Shown here in pieces: positions 53,590 to 60,813 of a stretch of 64,000 nt of DNA. A model generated the notes under the pieces. The model saw only the letters and a list, made by a program, of their open reading frames with translations. It made no database searches and was not told the DNA's origin. The stretch spans positions 63,335 through 127,334 of the forward strand of contig NZ_AQUY01000004.1 of assembly GCF_000372445.1 (NCBI RefSeq). Direction: 5' to 3'. Source of the DNA: Corynebacterium ulceribovis DSM 45146. Lineage in GTDB: Bacteria > Actinomycetota > Actinomycetes > Mycobacteriales > Mycobacteriaceae. Numbering within the stretch: position 1 is the first letter of the stretch; each line of letters opens with the position of its first letter. Both the position numbers and the translations under genes were made by a program.

Positions 53590-54096
53590 ATGACTCCAGA
53601 GTTCATTCTCGAATTGCGCAAGTATGTCGGTACCCGTCAGCTATGGCTGCCAGGCTGCACCGTGGTCGTGACCAGCGGCGGCGGTGACGAGATGGAAGTG
53701 CTGCTGGTCAAGCGCGCCGACAATGGTGAATGGACTCCGGTGACCGGGATTATTGACCCAGGCGAAGAGCCGGACACCGCGGCGATGCGGGAAACGAAGG
53801 AAGAAACTGGCCTGGATATTCGTCTGGAGAAGCTGGTGTGGGTGCGCACCGTGGGGCCGGTGACTTACGACAACGGTGATGAATCGCTCTACCTGGACCA
53901 CGCCTTCCTGGCGACGCTGGCGCCGGGTAATGGTGCGGCATACCCGGCTGATGGGGAAAACTCCGAGGTGCGCTGGTTCAAGCTGGCGGACTTGCCGGAA
54001 ATGAGCCCGCGCTTCACCAGCCTGATTGACCACTGCAAGCTGGTCATGGCTGGTGAAGTAGAGACCGTGCGATTTGGTGCGGAGCGGGAAGTGTAG
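53590..54096 (+). CDS. NUDIX hydrolase
   Basis: This enzyme hydrolyses nucleoside diphosphates linked to another group; the exact substrate is unknown. The 168-residue product has the Nudix box GIIDPGEEPDTAAMRETKEETGLDI, with REx2EE in the expected place (RETKEETG). The ATG at 53590 is six bases after TACGCT, a -10 box overlapping the stop codon of the previous gene, so it has its own leaderless promoter even though it is close to the synthase gene. The fold and length fit general NTP-pyrophosphohydrolase-like NUDIX proteins. Confidence 0.9.
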   Translation: MTPEFILELRKYVGTRQLWLPGCTVVVTSGGGDEMEVLLVKRADNGEWTPVTGIIDPGEEPDTAAMRETKEETGLDIRLEKLVWVRTVGPVTYDNGDESLYLDHAFLATLAPGNGAAYPADGENSEVRWFKLADLPEMSPRFTSLIDHCKLVMAGEVETVRFGAEREV

Positions 54097-54121
54097 CGGC
54101 TGGTTGTTGCCGAGTTTTGGG

Positions 54122-54277
54122 GTGTTGAAACAACTTGAAACAACTTCCTGGGGTTTCGCTGGTCTGACCGGCATGTCCTTCTCTGGTGATGATCCTCGCG
54201 TCCACGCCTTGATGTTCATTGCCACCCCATTCTTGGCGCTGGGTGCCATCATGCTGCGCGATTCGCAGAAGAACTAG
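54122..54277 (+). CDS. Small predicted membrane protein
   Basis: A 51-residue reading frame starting at GTG 54122 (or TTG 54125, or ATG 54173) encodes a polar N-terminus and one hydrophobic helix, ALMFIATPFLALGAIML, ending RDSQKN. Its stop overlaps the convergent nei stop, and the frame fills the gap between NUDIX and nei. Ribosome-site evidence is weak. I do not recognise it. It could be a small single-pass protein or a chance frame. Confidence 0.45.
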   Translation: MLKQLETTSWGFAGLTGMSFSGDDPRVHALMFIATPFLALGAIMLRDSQKN

Positions 54278-55143
54278 CGCCGCTGGCAGCTCGGGCACCA
54301 AAACAGGTTGCGGCCTTCGAAAGGGCGAAACGCAATCGGGGTGCCACAGATATAACAAGGGTCATTCGCGCGGCGGTAGACATACACTTCGCCGCCGTGG
54401 TCGTCCTTGCGTGGGGCGCGGCCCATCGCCTCCGGCATGTGGTCTGGCCGCACAGTATCAATGCGTCCTGCGAGTACTCCATCGGACATCAATTCAACAA
54501 GGTCAGCCCAGATGGCATCCCACTGCGAGGCGGTTAGCTGATTTCCTGGCGTATCCGGCGCAATCCCCAGGCGAAAGAGCGTTTCCGCCCGATAAATATT
54601 GCCCACCCCAGCAAAGAGCTTCTGATCCATCAGCAGTGACGCCACCGTCCGCTTTGACCGCATGACCCGAGCGCGCACCGACTCCCAATCCGCATCCGCG
54701 CGCAGCGGATCCGCGCCCAGACGATTGATCGCGGCTTCCTTTTCATGGTCAGTAATCAGGCGACACCACTGCGGGCCCCGCAAATCCACCGCAGTCACGC
54801 CATCCGAAATCCGCAACCGCACTTGCCCTTTGATCTCATCAGCACCGCTCAGCGCCTCAAACTGCATGGTCCCAATGAGCCCAAGGTGGATATACACAAT
54901 GTGCTCGGGCTGCGTGTCCGCGTCAGCTTCCCCGTCCGCATCGGTTGCTCCCTCCGAACCACCCGGTGCGAAGTCTAGGAACAAGTGCTTGCCCCAGGCT
55001 TCGGCAACACGGAGCTGGTAACCGTCAATAAGCTCAGCGGACGCGGCAAACCTGCCCTGCGGTGAGGTGACCTGCAACCTGCTACCGGCGAAGCGGTCGG
55101 TCAGGGCGGTCGCAAGGCGGTGAATAACGTGTCCTTCTGGCAT
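54274..55143 (-). CDS. nei: Endonuclease VIII/Fpg-type DNA glycosylase (Nei2-like)
   Basis: This bifunctional glycosylase/AP lyase removes oxidised bases in base-excision repair. The 289-residue product starts PEGHVIHRLATAL, with the catalytic Pro2 and Glu3 of the Nei branch. It has the helix-two-turn-helix region (SLLMDQKLFAGVGNIYRAETLFR) and a C-terminal zinc finger (CYICGTPIAFRPFEGRNLFWCPSCQRR). An acidic insert (EGATDADGEADADTQ) in the N-terminal domain is unusual. The start at 55143 is set by MPEGH, required for catalysis, and by a TAAACT -10 box seven bases upstream. Confidence 0.92.
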   Translation of the reverse strand: MPEGHVIHRLATALTDRFAGSRLQVTSPQGRFAASAELIDGYQLRVAEAWGKHLFLDFAPGGSEGATDADGEADADTQPEHIVYIHLGLIGTMQFEALSGADEIKGQVRLRISDGVTAVDLRGPQWCRLITDHEKEAAINRLGADPLRADADWESVRARVMRSKRTVASLLMDQKLFAGVGNIYRAETLFRLGIAPDTPGNQLTASQWDAIWADLVELMSDGVLAGRIDTVRPDHMPEAMGRAPRKDDHGGEVYVYRRANDPCYICGTPIAFRPFEGRNLFWCPSCQRR

Positions 55144-55219
55144 ACATACCAGTTTAGGAACCAGCAAAGATGTGCCGTAATCTGTGCTGAGAAAGCCGCT
55201 TTTCCAGCAAGGAGCACCC

Positions 55220-56509
55220 ATGAGAGCTGACGTCACCGCCCCGGAAACCCCGGGCTCGATGGACACCACAGACCGCAAAAAGCCGCGCGTGCCGCTGCTG
55301 GTTCGCCTGATTATCGGCATCTCCGTCGGTATCGTGCTGGGCCTCATCGCCCAGAGCAACGACATCGAATGGCCAGTGCGGACCCTGGCGACCTTCTCCG
55401 CCATCTTCGGGTCCTTCCTAAGCTTCGCCATCCCACTGATCGTGTTCGGGTTCATCACCCCAGGCATCGGATCGCTGAGCCAAGGCGCTGGCCGACTGCT
55501 GGGCATTAACGTCGGTCTGGCGTACGTTTCCACCGTCCTAGCCGGCGCACTTGCGGTGACCTGCGCCCTGCTGCTGTACCCAATCCTGCTGGACGGCAAG
55601 TCCCTGTCCACCGCCGCGAACCCAGAAGACGCGCTGCTGGCGCCCTACCTGGAATTTCAAGTCGACCCGCCGCTGGCTGTGACCACCGCGCTGGTGCTCG
55701 CCTTCGTCATTGGCCTGGGCATCACCGCCCTGCCGAATAAGCGCCTGCTGCACCTAGCGGAAGACTTCCGCGACATCATTGAGATGCTGCTGAACCGCGT
55801 CATTATTCCGCTGCTGCCAATCCACATTGCCGGTGTGTTTGCGAATATGACCTACGGCGGCGACGTGGCCACCATCCTGAAGGTCTTCGCCGTGGTGTTC
55901 CTGATGGTGATTGTGCTGCACTGGGTGTGGCTGCTGGTGCAGTACTCCGTGGCCGGCGCGGTCGGCAAAACCAACCCATTCGCCATGCTCAAAGACATGA
56001 TGCCGGCGTACTTCACCGCCATCGGCACCCAGTCGTCCGCGGCAACGATTCCGGTGACGCTGCAGTCGGCGAAGAAGGCTGGTGTGCGCTCGCAGATCGC
56101 GGACTTCGCCATCCCGCTGAACGCCAACATTCACCTGTCCGGCTCGATGATCACCATCACCGCCTGCGCCGTTGCGGTGCTGACCATGGTTGAGCACCGC
56201 GACCCGTCCTTCACCGAAATGATTCCGCTGATTCTGGTACTCGGCGTCATGATGGTCGCCGCACCAGGTGCACCAGGCGGCGCCGTGATGACTGCCCTCG
56301 GCGCGCTGCAGTCCGTGCTCGGCTTCAATGAAGCGATGCTGGCGCTGATGATTGCGCTGTACCTTGCGCAGGACAGCTTCGGCACCGCCACCAACGTCAC
56401 TGGTGACGGCGCGATTGCGAAGATTGTCGATGCACTCGCCGGCAGGAAGGGCGACGCGGCAGCCGAAGACGCGGACGCCAACCGCAGTGAAGCGGCTGCG
56501 GAAGCCTAG
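55220..56509 (+). CDS. Dicarboxylate/amino acid:cation symporter (DAACS family)
   Basis: This sodium- or proton-coupled importer for serine/threonine, glutamate or C4-dicarboxylates has 429 residues and about eight helices plus re-entrant loops. Family features are GFITPGIGSLSQGAGRLLG, AIGTQSSAATIPVTLQSAKKAG (the HP1 SSAAT motif), the NANIHLSGSMITITACAV segment, and GAPGGAVMTALGALQSVLGF (HP2). The ATG follows AAGGAG by five bases. SstT- or GltT-like specificity cannot be separated from the sequence alone. It is divergent from nei, and its stop overlaps the next gene's stop. Confidence 0.9.
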   Translation: MRADVTAPETPGSMDTTDRKKPRVPLLVRLIIGISVGIVLGLIAQSNDIEWPVRTLATFSAIFGSFLSFAIPLIVFGFITPGIGSLSQGAGRLLGINVGLAYVSTVLAGALAVTCALLLYPILLDGKSLSTAANPEDALLAPYLEFQVDPPLAVTTALVLAFVIGLGITALPNKRLLHLAEDFRDIIEMLLNRVIIPLLPIHIAGVFANMTYGGDVATILKVFAVVFLMVIVLHWVWLLVQYSVAGAVGKTNPFAMLKDMMPAYFTAIGTQSSAATIPVTLQSAKKAGVRSQIADFAIPLNANIHLSGSMITITACAVAVLTMVEHRDPSFTEMIPLILVLGVMMVAAPGAPGGAVMTALGALQSVLGFNEAMLALMIALYLAQDSFGTATNVTGDGAIAKIVDALAGRKGDAAAEDADANRSEAAAEA

Positions 56510-57351
56510 TACTTCTTCAGCGATTCCTTCGCCTCGGCTACCTCGGCCAGCAACGACTTTGCTACTGCGCCGGGGTTTTCTTCGGTTAAGGCCTCAATAA
56601 CTTCCGCTGGCAGGCCCGCCGCCTTGTACTCCGCCAACGACGTAAAGCCCAGCGGCAACACATCAACGAGCCACGCCACCGCCTGTGCCTCCGGGCGGAT
56701 GCAGCGACGTGCCACCCGCTCATTTTCCACTAGGTGCTCGCGCCGTTCTGGCTCCCGCAGCCCCAGCCGCGCCAATGTGCGCGCCGCCGCAATCAGGTTC
56801 TGCCCGCGGACACCTTCCAGCTGCGCCGGGTTTGGCTTCGGCTTTTCGCCGCCGCGTCGACGCACATACAGGTCTTGCTGCCCAATGCCGACGACGCCGC
56901 CGTCCTTCGACCGGACCACCGACGTATAGGACACCACCGTGGAATAGCCCGGGTCGACCTCAGCCTTGATCTGGTCAATCAGCTCGTCGGTGACCTCCAC
57001 CTCTAGGTAGGTGCCACGCCGACCTGGACGAATAAATTCGAAGCTGCCGGTTCGGGTCCACGCTTCGTATTCCTCCACGCCCAGTCGCTGCATCACCAAC
57101 GTGCCAAAGAGCACGTCCGTCATTGAAAACAGCGAACCGCCGAAGGCCGCGCCATGCATATTCGCAATCAGCGGGTTCAGGCGCAGTTCCAGTCGTCCGC
57201 GGCTCCAGTCGGGCGCAATATCGGTGATATAAATGCCGGACCCGAACAGCGGCGGGTACATATTCAACAGTCGCCGCGCCTTCGTCGGCGACGCGCCCGC
57301 GCGATCAGCGAGGCGGCGGAGGAGTTTGGTTAACAGATTCGGGCTTTTCAC
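56506..57351 (-). CDS. Hotdog (DUF4442) protein fused to a degenerate HD-like C-terminal domain
   Basis: Residues 30-165 form a hotdog-type DUF4442 domain: ITDIAPDWSRGRLELRL, NMHGAAFGGSLFSMTDVLFGTLV, RTGSFEFIRPGRRGTYLEVEV, typical of thioesterase-like proteins. The last 100 residues resemble bacterial HD-phosphohydrolase tails (AVAWLVDVLP at 224-233, then AEYKAAGLPAEVIEALT), but the metal-binding His of the HD pair is Val229 while Asp230 remains. The second domain is thus probably non-catalytic. Thioesterase or acyl-binding function is inferred. The start is GTG 57351. The gene converges with the symporter gene. Confidence 0.75.
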   Translation of the reverse strand: MKSPNLLTKLLRRLADRAGASPTKARRLLNMYPPLFGSGIYITDIAPDWSRGRLELRLNPLIANMHGAAFGGSLFSMTDVLFGTLVMQRLGVEEYEAWTRTGSFEFIRPGRRGTYLEVEVTDELIDQIKAEVDPGYSTVVSYTSVVRSKDGGVVGIGQQDLYVRRRGGEKPKPNPAQLEGVRGQNLIAAARTLARLGLREPERREHLVENERVARRCIRPEAQAVAWLVDVLPLGFTSLAEYKAAGLPAEVIEALTEENPGAVAKSLLAEVAEAKESLKKY

Positions 57352-57403
57352 ACCTTAGAACCATACCCGTTTGCCTTACATCCGAACCGGGTAGCGTAAA
57401 AGC

Positions 57404-58123
57404 ATGACTACTCCTGCTGATAAATCCACCCTGCCCGTTGCCGTTGTAACCGGTGCGACCGGTGGGATGGGCCGCGACATCGTTGCAGATTTAGTGGCCG
57501 ATCACCGCGTTTTTGCTTTAGGACGCAATGAAGCGACCCTTGCCCAGCTCCGCGAACTGGCAAACGTCACCGCGATTGCCGCGGACCTGACCGACCTAGA
57601 CACTGGTTTTCCGCCGGAGCTGACCGGATTAGAGGTTAACGTGCTGATTCACGCCGCAGCGGTTGCGTCACGAAGCAGCGTTGCCGACGCTGACCACGGG
57701 GAATGGCGGCGTCAACTGGACCTCAACGTTCTGGTACCGGCACTTTTGACCCGCCACCTGCTGCCGGGACTGCGGACGCGGCGCGGCACCGTCGTCTTCA
57801 TTAACTCCGGCGCCGGGCTGCACGGCATTGGCGGTAATGCGGTGTACGCCACGACCAAGCATGCGCTGCGCGGCCTGGCTGATTCGCTGCGGCAGGAAGT
57901 GGCCACTGATGGAGTGCGCGTGACCACGATTTATCCAGGTCCAACGGACACCCCGATGCTGGAAGGCCTGATGGCGCAGGCTGGCACCGACTACCGGCCG
58001 GAATGGTACATCGAACCGGCGGAAGTAACTCGTGCGGTGCGGCTGGCTGTCGATGCCGGGGAAACCACCCAGCTGACCGACATCGCTGTGCGGCCGCGGG
58101 TGGAACTGAGCCAGCGAAAGTAG
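57404..58123 (+). CDS. Short-chain dehydrogenase/reductase
   Basis: This NAD(P)-dependent oxidoreductase of unknown substrate has 239 residues with the SDR signatures: VVTGATGGMGRDIVADL (TGxxxGxG), AAAVASRSSV in place of NNAG, INSGAGLHGIGGNAVYATTKHAL with catalytic Ser, Tyr and Lys, and IYPGPTDTPM. TAGCGT lies exactly six bases before the ATG, so the mRNA should be leaderless. Divergent from the hotdog-domain gene, with 52 bp between starts. Confidence 0.9.
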   Translation: MTTPADKSTLPVAVVTGATGGMGRDIVADLVADHRVFALGRNEATLAQLRELANVTAIAADLTDLDTGFPPELTGLEVNVLIHAAAVASRSSVADADHGEWRRQLDLNVLVPALLTRHLLPGLRTRRGTVVFINSGAGLHGIGGNAVYATTKHALRGLADSLRQEVATDGVRVTTIYPGPTDTPMLEGLMAQAGTDYRPEWYIEPAEVTRAVRLAVDAGETTQLTDIAVRPRVELSQRK

Positions 58124-58167
58124 CTGGCGCCCTAAGACTGCCGTAGCGCTGCCGTGGTGCTGTCGGC

Positions 58168-59820
58168 CTAACGCACCGGCACGCCTGGGCCCAGTGGAAT
58201 ACCGGCCAGGTACCACAGGCAGAAGAACAGGAACCAGCCGACGAGCATCGCCATGGCATACGGGATGGCCAGCGACATCAATGTGCCGATGCCAGCCCGC
58301 TTGTAGTACTTCTGCAGGAAGGTCAATGCCAGTGCGAAGTATGGCGACATCGGGGTGATGATATTCGTCGGCGAGTCACCCATACGGAACAGCATCTGCG
58401 ACACTTCCGGCTGCACATCGACGTACATCAGCATCGGCACCACCACCGGCGCCATCAGCGCCCACTGCGCCGAACCGGAGGTGACCAGCAGGTTAATCAA
58501 CGCCACCAACAACACCAGTGCGCCGAAGAGCAGCAATGGCGGCAAATCAGCCTTAGTGAGGAACTCCGCGCCGGTAATTGCGGTCCACTGACCCAGGTTG
58601 GACCAGCCGAAATATGCCGTGAACTGGGACACCGCGAAAAAGAGCACCATCATATTCGTCAAGGTGCCCAAGCCCTTTTCCATGAAACCTGGGATGTCGG
58701 CCGAGTTGCGGATGGAACCAACCACCAGGCCGTAAGTAATACCGATGGCGGCGAACAGCAGCGCAATCGACACCACAATGTTCTTCAGCAGCGGCGAGCT
58801 CAGCGCATCAATTTCGGGGCCGCGGAATGGTGAGGATGGGATGAGCAGCAGCGCGAACCAGACAGCCAGCAGCACCACACCGACGAGGCTGGCCCAGACA
58901 ACGCCGCGCTTTTCCCGTGGGGATAGCTGCAGTTCATCGCGGTCGGTGTCGTTACTGGAAGTTGCGTCAGCCGATTCGTCATCACGCTCATCGTCATCGC
59001 GCGTCCGCACCTTGGTGAAGGACGCTTCTTCGTGGTTGATGTCGTCTGGGTGGATGGTGCGCTCGGTGTAGCGCAGCACAAACAGTTCTGTGACGGCAGT
59101 AATAATGAGCGCCAAAATTACCGACGATGCGACTGTGAAGAAGTAGTTCGCCAGCGGGGACACCACATGCTCTGGGTCCACGAAAGCGGCGGCTTGGGTG
59201 GAAATACCGGCCAGCAGCACGTCGGTAATATTCAGCACCAACGAAGCGTTGAACCCGGCAGATGACGCGGCGAAACCAACCATCGCGCCGACAATCGGGT
59301 TGCGGCCAACCGCCTTAAACGCCGCGGCGCCCAGCGGAATCAAGATGACATACACCGCGTCGGAGGCAACCGAACCGGTCACGCCCGCAAGCGCCAACAC
59401 AAAGGTCAGCAGCACTTTCGAGCGGACCGCACCGATGGACCAACGGATAGCGGCACCGATGTAGCCCGAGTATTCCGCGACTGCGACACCGAGCATGCAC
59501 ACCAAAATCAGGCCAAGCGGCGCGAAACTAGTGAAGTTCGTGACCGCGTCGGTGACCATTTTCTGCAGGTACTCGGCGGTGGCGAGGCTTTCGACTTTGA
59601 TGGTGTCGCCGGTGGCGGGGTCGGTGGCCTCCATGCCGATTTTCGCGCCGACCCAGGAGGAGAAAATGACGACGCCCGCGAGGACGACGAATAGCCAAAA
59701 CGGGTTCGGGAGTTTATTGCCGATTTTTTCGAGCGTGGCCAGCATGCCCTTCGGTTCGGGGCGCCGGACTGTGTCGTCGGAGTCGGATGGACTTTCGGGG
59801 CTCGGTGCTGTCGTAGTCAT
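58168..59820 (-). CDS. AbgT-family transporter
   Basis: This AbgT-type permease imports p-aminobenzoyl-glutamate in E. coli; relatives also export sulfonamides. The 550-residue product has about 12-13 membrane segments and AbgT features: NKLPNPFWLFVVLAGVVIFSS near the N-terminus, FASSAGFNASLVLNITD, FAVSQFTAYFGWSNLG, and near the C-terminus TSGSAQWALMAPVVVPMLMY and FRMGDSPTNIITPMSPYF. A long acidic loop (DDDERDDESADATSSNDTD) sits mid-protein. MTTTAPSPES at 59820 is the start; the longer in-frame region upstream runs into yggS. Confidence 0.9.
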   Translation of the reverse strand: MTTTAPSPESPSDSDDTVRRPEPKGMLATLEKIGNKLPNPFWLFVVLAGVVIFSSWVGAKIGMEATDPATGDTIKVESLATAEYLQKMVTDAVTNFTSFAPLGLILVCMLGVAVAEYSGYIGAAIRWSIGAVRSKVLLTFVLALAGVTGSVASDAVYVILIPLGAAAFKAVGRNPIVGAMVGFAASSAGFNASLVLNITDVLLAGISTQAAAFVDPEHVVSPLANYFFTVASSVILALIITAVTELFVLRYTERTIHPDDINHEEASFTKVRTRDDDERDDESADATSSNDTDRDELQLSPREKRGVVWASLVGVVLLAVWFALLLIPSSPFRGPEIDALSSPLLKNIVVSIALLFAAIGITYGLVVGSIRNSADIPGFMEKGLGTLTNMMVLFFAVSQFTAYFGWSNLGQWTAITGAEFLTKADLPPLLLFGALVLLVALINLLVTSGSAQWALMAPVVVPMLMYVDVQPEVSQMLFRMGDSPTNIITPMSPYFALALTFLQKYYKRAGIGTLMSLAIPYAMAMLVGWFLFFCLWYLAGIPLGPGVPVR

Positions 59821-60038
59821 GTCACTCTTGGTTTCGTCGGGGTCGGCGGTGGCCGATTCGGACAGGTTCAGCTGCGACGGTAACCATATTGCTGCGCGTT
59901 TTATGCCAGTTTCAGCAAAATCGGAAGAACTGTTATCAGGTGTGCTGTTGGGGCAGGCGTCAGTGCAGCCATCGGCGCGAGCGCCTGAGCGGGCGTCGGT
60001 ATTTTCGGGCGCGCCGGGCCTCTGCCTAGGATGGTGGC

Positions 60039-60782
60039 ATGAGTAATGCACAGCCGCCGCTCAACCCGTCACCGCAGTCGGTTGAGGAGTTTCAGGAGGT
60101 CTACCAGCACTTTTTGGGCCGGATTGCGGATGCCGCCCGCGCCGTCGACCGTGACCCGAATGAGGTGCGGCTGCTGCCGGTCAGTAAAACGGTGCCTGCC
60201 GAGCGGCTGCGCCTGGCGATTGCTGCCGGGATGACGGAGCTGGCGGAGAACCGGGTGCAGGAAATGGCGGGGAAAGCCACGGACTTGGCAGACACCGACG
60301 TGACCTGGTGTTTAATTGGTCCGCTGCAGCGCAATAAGGCCCGTGATGCCGCGGCGTTTGCCACCGAGTTCCACGCATTGGATTCGGTCCGCTTGGCGAC
60401 AGCGCTCAACAATAGGCTTATTGACGATAAGGTGCTGGACGTCTTTGTGCAGGTCAACACAAGTGGGGAAGCGCAGAAGTCTGGCGTGGCACCGGAAGAA
60501 GCAGCGCAGTTGTTGGATGACCTGGCGGCGTTCCCGCAGCTTCGGGTGCGCGGATTGATGACCATGGCGAAGTTCTCCCCGGATGAAGCTGTAGTGCGTG
60601 GGAGCTTCGCGCGGCTGCGCGAGTTGCGGGAATCTTTGACCCCGAATCTGCCGGATGGCATGAGCGTGGCAGAGCTGTCGATGGGCATGTCCGGCGATTT
60701 CGAATGGGCAATTGCTGAAGGCGCAACGACAGTGCGGATTGGCCGCGGGCTGTTCGGCGCCCGCCCACCTGTCGGGGCTTAG
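60039..60782 (+). CDS. yggS: YggS/PROSC-type PLP-homeostasis protein
   Basis: This PLP-binding protein keeps free pyridoxal phosphate balanced. The 247-residue product has the PLP-binding Lys in RLLPVSKTVPAERLRLAIAAGM, then LAENRVQEMAGKA, WCLIGPLQRNKARDAA, FVQVNTSGEAQKSGV, GLMTMAKFS and ELSMGMSGDFEWAIAEGATTVRIGRGLFG, the full YggS set. TAGGAT lies exactly six bases before the ATG, giving a leaderless mRNA. The gene stands alone here rather than in the cell-division cluster where sepF-linked copies lie. GCTTATTGACG occurs at 60416-60426. Confidence 0.93.
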   Translation: MSNAQPPLNPSPQSVEEFQEVYQHFLGRIADAARAVDRDPNEVRLLPVSKTVPAERLRLAIAAGMTELAENRVQEMAGKATDLADTDVTWCLIGPLQRNKARDAAAFATEFHALDSVRLATALNNRLIDDKVLDVFVQVNTSGEAQKSGVAPEEAAQLLDDLAAFPQLRVRGLMTMAKFSPDEAVVRGSFARLRELRESLTPNLPDGMSVAELSMGMSGDFEWAIAEGATTVRIGRGLFGARPPVGA

Positions 60783-60813
60783 CAGGCGACAGTCGGCCCG
60801 CCGCGCGTGAGTG

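Noticed and set aside
3832..60426. The repeated 11-mer as a KOPS- or Chi-type polar element
   Set aside because: Copies are split 10 to 8 between strands in one replichore arm, without the strong strand bias such elements show.
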